A DNA stretch of 64,000 nt, from positions 1,827,211 through 1,891,210 of the forward strand of contig NZ_KQ976354.1 in the NCBI RefSeq assembly GCF_000346485.2, written 5' to 3'. This document shows, one piece after another, positions 25,795 through 34,807 of this stretch. The notes below the pieces were generated by a model. The model saw only the letters and a program-made list of their open reading frames with translations. It had not been told where the DNA came from and did not search any database. Each line of letters begins with the position of its first letter. Position 1 is the first letter of the stretch. A program made the translations under genes and the position numbers. This DNA comes from Scytonema hofmannii PCC 7110. Lineage in GTDB: Bacteria; Cyanobacteriota; Cyanobacteriia; Cyanobacteriales; Nostocaceae.

Positions 25795-26175
25795 ATGGCA
25801 CTCAAAAAAGTTAGTCATTCTCACACCTCCGCCGAAAACCCTGAAGCACTTTTCCGAGATATTAAAAATAAACAATCAAAAGGGTTAATTTCTCACCAAG
25901 CTGACATACTTAGAAAATATTGTCAGCCAGAAACTCTCAACCTACCAGATGTTGCCTTACAACTTCCAACTGGTAGCGGTAAGACAGTAGTGGGTCTTGT
26001 GCTCGGAGAATGGCGGCGTTGCCGTTTTAATGAAAAAGTAGTTTATCTTTGCCCTACTGTTCAGCTTGTGAATCAGGTGGTAGAACAATCATTAACCATT
26101 TGTGGGATAAAAGCAAATGCTTTTACAGGTAAACAAATTGAATACTCTCCTAATATCAAGGCTGAGTATACTAAT
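25795..26175 (+). pseudogene. DEAD/DEAH (Rad3-like) helicase, 5' part, split by IS
   Basis: First 127 codons of a helicase whose remainder is at 27566-29806. Q-motif/Walker A region ISHQADILRKYC...ALQLPTGSGKTVVGLVLGEW (Lys63 in GSGKT), then motif Ia VVYLCPTVQLVNQ. After NIKAEYTN the frame runs into the left end of the IS and stops at 26238. Removing the IS and one copy of the 10-bp target duplication restores an unbroken 873-residue protein, so the insertion is recent and precise. Confidence 0.85.
26166..26175. repeat. Target-site duplication, left copy (GTATACTAAT)
   Basis: Identical to 27556-27565 on the other side of the IS. Ten base pairs is within the range for ISAs1-family insertions. 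Confidence 0.9.
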
Positions 26176-27555
26176 CAGGGTCAGCGCGTCTCAAACCCTA
26201 TTGACAAGAGGACTGACTTGAGCGGTAATAGGGTTTAAAACAAAGTGGCACTATCTGAGCTAGGGTAAGATTTAATCCATCTAGCTGCAACATCTGTCGT
26301 CATGCCAACAGGATTTGAAAAGAAAAGTAAAACTGAAAAATCTTTGACACCCAGCGTAGACAGTTTTGACATTACCAGTAAGTTTCAAGAATACTTCACA
26401 CAAGTAAAAGACCCAAGAGCAGAAAGGACGAGATGGCATTTACTGACTGATATTATCACCATTTCTATTTTGGCAGTCATTGCCGGTGCTCAAGGTTGGG
26501 AAGATATTGAAGAATATGGAATAAATAAAAAAGAATGGTTGGAGACATTTCTAGAACTGCCCTTCGGAATCCCCAGCCCCGATACTTTTAGGAGAGTGTT
26601 TGAGAGAATTAACCCCAAAGAATTTGAGCAATGTTTTCGAGTGTGGGTGCAATCGTTAGTTGAGAATTTAGGAGTAGAAGTAGTCGCCATAGACGGCAAA
26701 GCTCTCAAAGGCTCATATGACCGAACATCTCAGCTGAAAGCTTTACATATGGTCAGTGCTTGGTCTCAAGAACACCGTTTGGTCTTGGGACAAACGAAGG
26801 TGAGCGCCAAATCGAATGAAATCACGGCCATACCAGCACTCTTAGAAATGCTAGATTTATCTGGCTGCATCATTACTATTGATGCAATGGGTACACAGAA
26901 ATCAATTGCCAAAAAAATTAGAGAAGGTGGTTCTGATTATATTTTGAGCCTCAAAGATAATCATCCCACACTACACCAACAAGTGAAGAATTGGTTTGAA
27001 ACTTCCCTATCTCTTGGTTTTAAAGGTGTTGATGTGAATATTAGTCAACGGGTAGAAAAGGGACATCACAGAATCGAAAATCGTCAAGTTTACACTGTGT
27101 CAGTGTCACAACTTCCTGCACTTCATGAACAAGATGATTGGGTAGGACTGACAACAGTGGTGATGGTAGTGCGTTCAATTCAGCATTGGAATAAAACTAC
27201 CCACGAGGTGCAATTTTACATCTCTAGTCTCACCAGTGATGCTAACAAGATTGGTAGCGCAATTCGACAACACTGGGGAATTGAAAATTCTGTTCATTGG
27301 ACATTAGATCAAGTTTCCATGAAGATGAATGTCGGATTCGTTCTCTACACAGCCCACAAAATTTTGCTTTACTACGTCGCATTGCACTCAATGCCTTAGA
27401 ACAAGAAACATCTTTTCGCCGCAGTATTCGCCAAAAGTCACGGCGAGCCGCTATGAACGATCAGTATATGCTTTCTGTACTGGCGGCGGCTGTCTCAAAC
27501 TCGAACTCCATACTATGATCCGCCTGTCAACAGAATTTGAGACGCGCTAACCCTG
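26176..27555 (+). mobile_element. ISAs1-family insertion sequence (1,380 bp)
   Basis: Left end CAGGGTCAGCGCGTCTCAAA matches the complement of the right end, CAGGGTTAGCGCGTCTCAAA, with further partial matching inward (about 33-bp terminal repeats). It is flanked by a perfect 10-bp duplication GTATACTAAT. It carries one transposase gene with a frameshift. The clean ends and duplication show direct transposition into the helicase gene. Confidence 0.93.
26302..27518 (+). pseudogene. ISAs1-family transposase, frameshifted near its 3' end
   Basis: The N-terminal DDE_Tnp_1-associated domain (FQEYFTQVKDPRAERTRWHL, then ISILAVIAGAQGWEDIEEYG) is followed by catalytic motifs VAIDGKALKGS (first Asp) and IITIDAMGTQ (second Asp). 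Near 27312 the frame shifts: HWTLDQ continues as FHEDECRIRSLHSPQNFALL only in the +2 frame, ending at 27518. The third catalytic residue (Glu in HEDECRIR) is therefore lost from the main frame, which ends at 27399. One missing A in GATCAAGTTTCC would explain it. Probably inactive unless the shift is an error or suppressed. Confidence 0.85.
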
Positions 27556-27565
27556 GTATACTAAT
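27556..27565. repeat. Target-site duplication, right copy (GTATACTAAT)
   Basis: Matches 26166-26175 exactly; the helicase frame resumes at 27566 as AETIAITTYSGFF. Confidence 0.9.
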
Positions 27566-29806
27566 GCCGAAACTATTGCTATCACTACTTATAGTGGATT
27601 TTTTAATACAAATACATTCTTTAACAATGCCGACATAATAATTCTTGATGATGCCCATTCTGCTGAAAATTACATAGCAAAATATTGGTCTCTTTCTATT
27701 GAGCGAAATAATCCGAGACATAACACTCTTTTTAAAAGTTTAGTTTCAGCAATGCGTGGAATAGTTCTAGATGCACACTATTCACGTTTGATTTCTAATT
27801 CTCCTGATTTAGGAGATATTCAATGGGTTGAAAAAATACCTACTCCATTCCTGTATGAAAGACTTGAAGAAATAACTAGAATACTGGATACACATATTAA
27901 TAAAGATATAAGCGACTTATATTATTCTTGGTCTGTGCTAAGAGATCACTTATTTTCATGTCATATATACAGTAGCTATCACTCTATATTAATTCGTCCT
28001 GTTTTACCACCTACTCGTACTCATCAACCATTTTCCAATCCTAAACAACGCATATATATGTCTGCTACATTAGGAGAAGGGGGAGAACTAGAAAGGCTTG
28101 CAGGTACAGAAAAAATATTTCGTTTACCAGTTCCAGATGGATGGGATCAACAGGGCATTGGTCGTCGCTTTTTCTTTTTTCCAGAAAGGTCTCTTGATGA
28201 ACAAGCTTCACTCAATCTTGGTATAGATATGATCAAAGAAACACCAAGAACTCTTGTCCTTGTTCCGAATGATTCTACTGCAAATCAACTCGAAATACAG
28301 ATATCTACAGCGACTAGCTATAAAATATTTGATGCTAAAGAAATTGAGCATTCAAAGCAGCCTTTTATATCTGAAGAGAGAGCAGTAGCTATAGTTGCAA
28401 ACCGATATGATGGTATTGATTTGGGAGGTGATGAATGTCGTTTATTAATAGTCAAAGGATTGCAAAAATCAATAAATCTTCAAGAAAAATTTTTAGTGAC
28501 ACGAATGCCAGCAAGTATTCTTTTTAATGACCGTGTGTTAACTAGGATTGTTCAGGCAGTTGGTCGTTGTACAAGAGCAGATAATGACTATGCCGCAGTG
28601 GTAGTTCTTGGAGCAGAATTGAATAGTTTTCTACTAGATAAGGATAAAAGAAAATATTTGCATCCAGAAATTCAAGCTGAGATAGAGTATGGAATTGAGC
28701 AATCTAAAGATGTTCAAGAATCGGATTTTATTGAAAATTTGCAAATTTTTCTAAAACATAAAGAAGATTGGAATGAAGCAGAGAAAGAGATTATAGATTT
28801 GAGAGATAATTTAGAACAATTTCAACTTCCAGGCTTAGATAAATTACAGGCATCTGTTGCTCATGAAGTTAGATATCAAAACGCACTTTGGAGTGGAAAT
28901 TTTGAAAAGGCAGTTGAAGAATGTCGTTCTGTATTAAGTTCCCTGAGTGGAGATGATGTTAAAGGATATAGAGCTTTTTGGTGCTACCTTGCTGGAAGTG
29001 CAGCTTGGATAGCAGCACAACGTGGTATTGCTTCTATGGAAGGAGTCGCCCGTGATTTCTTTCAGCGTGCTGCTTCTACTACTGAAGGGGTTAGTTGGCT
29101 CTATCAACTCTCTAGGTTGAGTATAGAAGAAGATCAAGAAAATCAAGTTGATAAATTTAGGCTGACTTCTGTTATTGAAGGACTAGAATCACAGTTGTCA
29201 CAATATGGCAATTACAATGATCAAAAGTTTGAAGCACAGGTAAAAGGAATTCTTGATAATCTCCAGAGAGTGAAGGATACTCAGAAAGACTCCAAAGCCT
29301 TTGAAAATGGGCATGAAAGATTAGGGCGTTTATTGGGTTATCAAGCTGGAAATTCTAACGGAGATGCTGATCCAGATCCCTGGTGGATTGCTTATGATGA
29401 CTTTTGTATTGTATTTGAAGACCATTCAACTGATAATCATGGAAATCCACTAGGAGCCAACAAAGTTAAACAAGCAACTTTACACCCTAACTGGATTAAA
29501 CAGAATATTTCATCACTTTGCAAAAAATCAGAAATCATACCTGTTGTGGTTACACCATGTAAAAGTATTACCAATGGTGCAAAGCCTCATACACAAGGTT
29601 TGTGCTATTGGAATCAGCAGGATTTTCAAGCCTGGGCTGAAAAAGCAATTACTGTACTACGTGAGCTAAAACGTAGTTTTCCTGGTGAAGCTAACTTGGA
29701 ATGGAGAAAACGTGCTATGCAAGCTTATCAAGATAATGGTCTTGACCCAGCATCTTTAGCAAAAAATTTACGTAAGCGACGATTAGCTGACCTCCCAATT
29801 AGTTGA
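27566..29806 (+). pseudogene. DEAD/DEAH (Rad3-like) helicase, 3' part, split by IS
   Basis: Continues the helicase: AETIAITTYSGFFNTNTFFN, motif II ILDDAHSAENY, motif III MSATLGEGGELERL and motif VI QAVGRCTRADNDYAAVVVLG. An N-terminally shortened product could start at ATG 27752, but it lacks Walker A and motif II. The C-terminal 350 residues are helical and include PDPWWIAYDDFCIVFEDHS. The Rad3/XPD-like layout without an obvious iron-sulfur cysteine set resembles helicases of defence islands. No partner gene follows in the same direction. The ancestral role may have been phage defence; that is inference. Confidence 0.8.
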
Positions 29807-29809
29807 TAG

Positions 29810-30606
29810 TTAACAACTATAGGTCGCGGCTGGCATGGAGTTAAACTAAGTCACCAGAGCAACAGTTTTAGTAGTTATAACAGTTTGAGTTAAGTGAGCG
29901 GGGAAAGCAAAAAGGCTTCCTATGTACTTCTAAAGGTGTTCTCGTTCAAGAAGATTGCGTAATTTTATGCAGTCTTGTATAGATAGACTAGGCTGGTACG
30001 ATCCAGCCCGGTCTACCAAACTAACCAAGGCGAAAAAACTATTTGACGCCATAGCCGTTCATTCCCCTTGCTTGTCCTGCCTTCTTGGGTGCCTGCCGAG
30101 ATACGCGCAAATTGGAACACGTTGTAAAGTTTTGTTAATCAGATTATCCAAATCCTTGATTTACCGTTGTTTCATAGCTGAACTGTAAGAGATTCGAGCA
30201 ATGAAAACATTCCCCAAATTGACCATTAATGGACAAGTTTAAGGTATTGAAGAAGGTGAAGAGTTGATATTACCATGTAAAGCTTTGATTTTCCCAATAT
30301 CATTTTTGGGCAAGTTAGTAAATCTATAAAGCACGTTCTTCAACATTTATTTACAACGTGTCCTGTTTTGCTGGTATCTTGGCAGTGACCCTCGATCGCT
30401 TTTGTCTAGATGTTATGCGTATAGTGGCAAAACACCTTTCTCATTAGCTGGTTAAAATCAAGCAGTCACTTTATAAGCTAGTTACTCTAACTACTGTGTA
30501 AATCATTTTTACAAAAATAGCAATCGTTAGCAATACTTTATAACCTTAAAGATATCAATAAGCACCTGTACTTATAACCGTAATAACTACGAGCTGATTC
30601 TTTTTT
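29810..30606. other. Long non-coding gap, no gene supported
   Basis: About 800 bp with only chance frames. Around 30201-30330 a broken frame (MKTFPKLTINGQV stop, GIEEGEELILPCKALIFPIS) suggests an old gene remnant. No hairpin or RNA gene stands out. It separates the helicase from the convergent nuclease/ParB pair. Confidence 0.4.
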
Positions 30607-31503
30607 TCAAATCTGTGGTGGTCTTAATGTAGCAAAAGCTATATCTCGACGATATGGTGTAATCACTGGCGCAAGATTTTGGCTGAGATTCCGAATTAAG
30701 CTTGTACCAAGCTTTTGCCGCATCTGACGCAGGCTATCAACACTGAAACTTTGGCTCAGCCAAAAAGCTGCTTGCCGACGCGATCGCAATAAGATCCCTT
30801 CACGTCGCGCATACTCTCGAGATGGCTCCTTGAATTCAGCACTAGCAAACATGGCGTAGCATACTGCTCGACCGTCAGCAGAGTTACCCGTTCCTAATGC
30901 GGCCAAGTACTCAGCAAATTGACCCGTTCTTTGAAGGTCTCGAAATTTTGCATACTCCAGTTGTACAGAATCCTTAGTAATTTCCGTTGAACTGGTTCGT
31001 GCCTGTGCGAAAATACAAAGTGAGCGTGCAGGTCCTGCTATCACTTGACCAACACAATCAACCCCCCCATCACCACTACCATCAGTAATTAGAATTGGAT
31101 TGCAGCCAGCAAGCTGGAGAAGACACGCAGGAACAAGTAAAAATTCACGTGGTGAAAGGGATGCGATGAAATTATACACTTCAGGAAAGTCTGTCGAAAT
31201 TCCCTGCATTTCCAATGTCGGCTGGTAGTTACGATGTCGAAATGTAATGAACGTAAATGGTGAACTAGCTTGTACCAAAGGTCGTGGAATTCCTAGTAAG
31301 TCCCACTCTACCAGTTGCTCCTCAAGTTCTTGCTGCAAGCGTTCGACCCAATTCTCAGAAATTTCAGTCGCTTTTAATGATGAAACTCCTTTTTGCTGTA
31401 AGCGTTCTCTTAGAACCCTCTGCAAATTCACAACTTCTACATTTACTGAAGCATTTGCTAGATCGGCTGCTAATTCTCGAATAATTTGAGCAATGCCCAT
31501 CAT
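30607..31503 (-). CDS. Mrr-like PD-(D/E)XK nuclease, partner of ParB-like gene
   Basis: 298 residues. The N-terminal 80 residues form a helical domain (VNLQRVLRERLQQKGVSSLK). The nuclease core is at about 118-180: SPREFLLVPACLLQLAGC, DGSGDGGVDCVGQ (Asp145, Asp149), then LCIFAQARTS, where Gln167-x-Arg169 stands at the QxK position. Arg for Lys is unusual and may weaken or change catalysis. It is separated by 9 bp from the upstream ParB-like gene, so one operon. Restriction-type cleavage directed by the ParB-like protein is the simplest idea. Confidence 0.72.
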   Translation of the reverse strand: MMGIAQIIRELAADLANASVNVEVVNLQRVLRERLQQKGVSSLKATEISENWVERLQQELEEQLVEWDLLGIPRPLVQASSPFTFITFRHRNYQPTLEMQGISTDFPEVYNFIASLSPREFLLVPACLLQLAGCNPILITDGSGDGGVDCVGQVIAGPARSLCIFAQARTSSTEITKDSVQLEYAKFRDLQRTGQFAEYLAALGTGNSADGRAVCYAMFASAEFKEPSREYARREGILLRSRRQAAFWLSQSFSVDSLRQMRQKLGTSLIRNLSQNLAPVITPYRRDIAFATLRPPQI

Positions 31504-31512
31504 ATACCAAAT

Positions 31513-32616
31513 CTATTTTTCTAAATTGGACAATGCCATTTGAACAAGGCTATGTAGCTCAATAAGTGCTTCTTTTAAAGGTGCTGGGTATTCTTGAAAA
31601 ATTTGGAATGGCAGTCCATTGACTACCTTTTTTGCTTTATCTATTTCTGCTACCCAATCATAGCCGTTATTATTTGATGCTGCGTCTATTCTTCCCCAAG
31701 CTTCTTCGATAGTCATTTCATGGCGCTCGATGGCATTGAGTAAATCAGGCCTTTTTTTATCTAATAATTCTGCTAAATATCGCATATGTCGAGGATCTTT
31801 AATACGTCGCAGTTTTTCTTCATGCTCTTCATCTGGAACAATCCAGCTATAAAACTGTTTTAAGTTGCTTGTGTTTTTGTACTTATACTCATTTTCATCC
31901 CACTCTAACCAATCACGTACCGTTTTATGCTTATATGCTTCATCAAATAAAGTAAACTGGTCGTTTTGCGCTTTATCACCATACTCATCGTCAGTCCGCA
32001 TTTGATTTAAGGATTTGTGAATCCTATACAGCCGCCCTATAGCTTTTCCACTAAGCCCAAATTGTTGTCCCACCTCAGTAAAAGAATATCCATCTTCATC
32101 TTTTAGGCGTGCAATAAGAATAGCTTGTTGGGCGGGAGACCACTCTTTAATCCCTGAAATATGACGGATACCTTGAAGACGCCACGAGATGTCGTTAGAA
32201 GAACCTTTATAAAGAAGTACTTCGATAGTTTGAGTTGCTGCTTTCAGCTTTTCGAGATATTCCTCATTAATTCCCTCCTCGTTTATTTCACTCTCTTCTA
32301 TTAGACGATGGAGGCTTTTGAGCGCTGAGAGGCGACGGTTTCCCTCGACAACAACATATTTATTTCCATGATTATTAATGGGACGTACAACGATGCGATC
32401 CATTGGCAGAAATCCATTGCGAAGAATACTATCGCGAACCTCCTTCACTCCAAAATTTTCGCTCATTTTCTTCAAAGTTTTCTCTTGAATTTTTGGATCG
32501 GGAATTTTATTTTCAGGAGTTAACTTATCACGTTCGCTGGAAAAGCGAGGATTATTCGGATCTAAAAATAGCTCCTCTAAGGATAATTGACGTGATTCGA
32601 GTTCATCATTGTACAT
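31513..32616 (-). CDS. ParB/Srx-fold DNA-binding protein
   Basis: 367 residues. The N-terminal ParB/sulfiredoxin-like domain (about 10-115) contains SLEELFLDPNNPRF, IRDSILRNGFLPMDRIVVRP and VVVEGNRRLSALKSL, the last matching the G-(E/N)-R-R-L nucleotide-binding loop. A KorB/ParB-type HTH follows (QAILIARLKDEDGYSFTEVG, FGLSGKAIGRLYRI). ParB-fold proteins act as CTP switches or nucleases. No ParA is adjacent; instead a nuclease follows 9 bp downstream. A chromosome-partition role is therefore unlikely, and a sequence-recognition or defence role is favoured. Confidence 0.8.
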   Translation of the reverse strand: MYNDELESRQLSLEELFLDPNNPRFSSERDKLTPENKIPDPKIQEKTLKKMSENFGVKEVRDSILRNGFLPMDRIVVRPINNHGNKYVVVEGNRRLSALKSLHRLIEESEINEEGINEEYLEKLKAATQTIEVLLYKGSSNDISWRLQGIRHISGIKEWSPAQQAILIARLKDEDGYSFTEVGQQFGLSGKAIGRLYRIHKSLNQMRTDDEYGDKAQNDQFTLFDEAYKHKTVRDWLEWDENEYKYKNTSNLKQFYSWIVPDEEHEEKLRRIKDPRHMRYLAELLDKKRPDLLNAIERHEMTIEEAWGRIDAASNNNGYDWVAEIDKAKKVVNGLPFQIFQEYPAPLKEALIELHSLVQMALSNLEK

Positions 32617-32950
32617 AATGACAACTTTTAAAGTAAGGTTACTGAGAAAATCGTTCCAAATATAGCATAATTATACGTGTTTTTTTAAATAGAGTACCTT
32701 TAAGCACATTTATATGGCATTATGTAAGGTAGCTAGCTTAAAACAGGTCATAGAGCATGGGGCATAGTAAGAACAGGGTGGATAAAAATCATATTTTTTC
32801 TATTGCTTACTCCTGACGCTTCACTTCTCACTTCAAGTCAGCTGATAAAGTGATATGAACGACTAACTTAAAGCATTGGAGTAAGCGAGAATAAGAAGGT
32901 GTAGATGGTAAAAAACAATAGCTACTATAACAGTTTACAAGAAGTGCATT

Positions 32951-34099
32951 ATGAGTTCTTTTCAAGAAATTACTATTGAAGGATATCGGCGCTTATACAA
33001 CGTACACGTTGAAATGCGTCCCCTAACTGTGATGATTGGAGCTAACGGGGTAGGCAAAACCTCCCTTTTAGAGATTTTTTTACTCTTAGCAGCATCAGCA
33101 AAAGGTCAGCTTGAGTTAAAAATTTCTGAACTCAGTGGTCTTAGTGAAATTATGACTCGTGACAAAGCCGATAGTCTGGTGTTTAACTTATCTATGGCTT
33201 TGACTCATGGGGAACCGTTAAATTACTATCTCAAGCTTATTCCTAAAGGTCAGTTTTATGAAATTGCTTTGGAAACCCTAAGCCAACAGCGCGCTCCTCA
33301 AGCTTCTCAACCTTTCAAGCATATTGATTCTCGTGGTTTGGACGTAAAGTATTCTACTCCACAGCGATATGAGTTAATTCGTCCAAATTGGGAACATAAT
33401 CCCTATGAAACTTCTCTTTCTCAAGTTCCCAAAATGTACCAAGAACCAGAGAATTTCCGCAAACAGCTAGCTTCTTGCACGTTTTATGGGGCATTGAATG
33501 TTGTACCTAAAAGTCCGGTTCGTTTACCTCAATCTATGCGTCCGGTAACATTGCCCGGTTCTGATGGAGAAGATTTAGTATCTTGCCTTTATTATCTGCG
33601 CGAAACTGACCCGAATCGGTTTGAAATTGTAGAGGATACGCTTGCTGCAGCTTTTCCTGATTTTGAGCGATTGGGATTTCCTCCAGTAGCAGCAGGAACT
33701 TTGGCGATGACTTGGAAAGATAAAAATTTCTCGCGACCCCTTTATATGCACCAGCTATCTGAAGGTACTTTGCGATTTCTCTGGTTGGTAACACTCCTGC
33801 AAAGCCCAGATTTAACTGCTGTCACTCTAATAGATGAACCAGAAGTCAGTTTGCACCCTGAATTATTGCGGTTGCTTACTGATTTAATGAGAGAAGCTTC
33901 AAAACGAACTCAGCTAATTGTGGCAACACATTCAGATAGATTAGTAAGATTTTTACAGCCTAAAGAAGTATTAGTTTGTGATGCTGAAGATGGTACAACC
34001 ACTATGACTTGGTCTGACTCATTAGATCTGGAGAAATGGCTAGAAGACTATAGCTTAGATCAAGTTTGGGCAATGAATTTATTAGGTGGTCGTCCATGA
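32951..34099 (+). CDS. OLD/AAA_21-type ABC ATPase of a two-gene defence-like system
   Basis: 382 residues. Walker A GANGVGKTSLLE (30-41), ABC signature LSEGTLRFLWLV, Walker B VTLIDEPEVSLHPELL, and H-loop VATHSDRLVRF. This is the OLD/RecF-like ATPase layout without a fused TOPRIM domain. The next gene overlaps by 4 bp (ATGA) and encodes a DUF4276 protein, giving an ATPase plus TOPRIM-like effector pair analogous to PARIS (AriA plus DUF4435 AriB). The spacing suggests strict co-translation. Anti-phage function is inferred from architecture. Confidence 0.85.
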   Translation: MSSFQEITIEGYRRLYNVHVEMRPLTVMIGANGVGKTSLLEIFLLLAASAKGQLELKISELSGLSEIMTRDKADSLVFNLSMALTHGEPLNYYLKLIPKGQFYEIALETLSQQRAPQASQPFKHIDSRGLDVKYSTPQRYELIRPNWEHNPYETSLSQVPKMYQEPENFRKQLASCTFYGALNVVPKSPVRLPQSMRPVTLPGSDGEDLVSCLYYLRETDPNRFEIVEDTLAAAFPDFERLGFPPVAAGTLAMTWKDKNFSRPLYMHQLSEGTLRFLWLVTLLQSPDLTAVTLIDEPEVSLHPELLRLLTDLMREASKRTQLIVATHSDRLVRFLQPKEVLVCDAEDGTTTMTWSDSLDLEKWLEDYSLDQVWAMNLLGGRP

Positions 34100-34704
34100 A
34101 AATAGCTATTTTAGTTGAAGGCGCAACAGAAACAGCTTTTAAGCCGATTTTAGCAGCTTTTCTTAAATTGCGGTTACAACAGAAAATGCCTAGACTTAAG
34201 TTTATACCTTATGATGGTCGCATTCCTAAAGAAGCAAAACTCAAGCGTATTGTTGAAAATTTGCTAACTGGCAAAGACGCTTATAATGCTGTAATTGCAT
34301 TAACAGATGTATACACGGGAACAGATGATTTTATAGATGCAACGGATGCCAAAGCTAAAATGAACGCTTGGGTAGGGAACCATACCAAGTTTTATCCTCA
34401 CGTAGCTCAGTATGATTTTGAAGCTTGGTTGTTACCCTATTGGTCAACCATTCAAAAATTAGCTGAGCATAACAAGTCAGCACCTAGTGGCTTACCTGAA
34501 CAAGTCAATCATGATAACCCACCCTCATATCGTATTAAAGAAATATTTGAAATAGGTAAATGTAAACGTAGTTATAGTAAGATTCGTGATGCAGCAAGCA
34601 TTTTGAAAAAAAATAATTTGATGGATGCAGTGAATTTATGTCCAGAATTGAAAGCATTTATAAACACTATTTTGTTTTTGTGTGAGAGTGAATTGATTCC
34701 ATAA
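34096..34704 (+). CDS. DUF4276 (TOPRIM-like) effector
   Basis: 202 residues from the ATG at 34096, which overlaps the ATPase stop; an upstream in-frame start is rejected because MKIAILVEGATE is the family N-terminus. Features: VEGATET (glutamate of the TOPRIM-like first strand), VIALTDVYTG, and HVAQYDFEAWLLPYW, the conserved DUF4276 block. DUF4276 proteins occur next to AAA ATPases and are thought to be TOPRIM-related nucleases. Complete. Confidence 0.82.
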   Translation: MKIAILVEGATETAFKPILAAFLKLRLQQKMPRLKFIPYDGRIPKEAKLKRIVENLLTGKDAYNAVIALTDVYTGTDDFIDATDAKAKMNAWVGNHTKFYPHVAQYDFEAWLLPYWSTIQKLAEHNKSAPSGLPEQVNHDNPPSYRIKEIFEIGKCKRSYSKIRDAASILKKNNLMDAVNLCPELKAFINTILFLCESELIP

Positions 34705-34807
34705 ATAGAGCACACACACTCAATTGTGAGTTAACTTTACGCGTGAACTCAATAGGCGTTTTTTTAGTAGGTAATCTTATAGCGGGAAGGGAGCCAGGGT
34801 ATTATCA

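Noticed and set aside
27297..27330. Programmed ribosomal frameshift in the transposase
   Set aside because: No slippery heptamer or downstream structure is evident; a single-base deletion explains it better.
29955..30188. 77-codon ORF after the helicase
   Set aside because: No family signature, poor codon character, no ribosome site.
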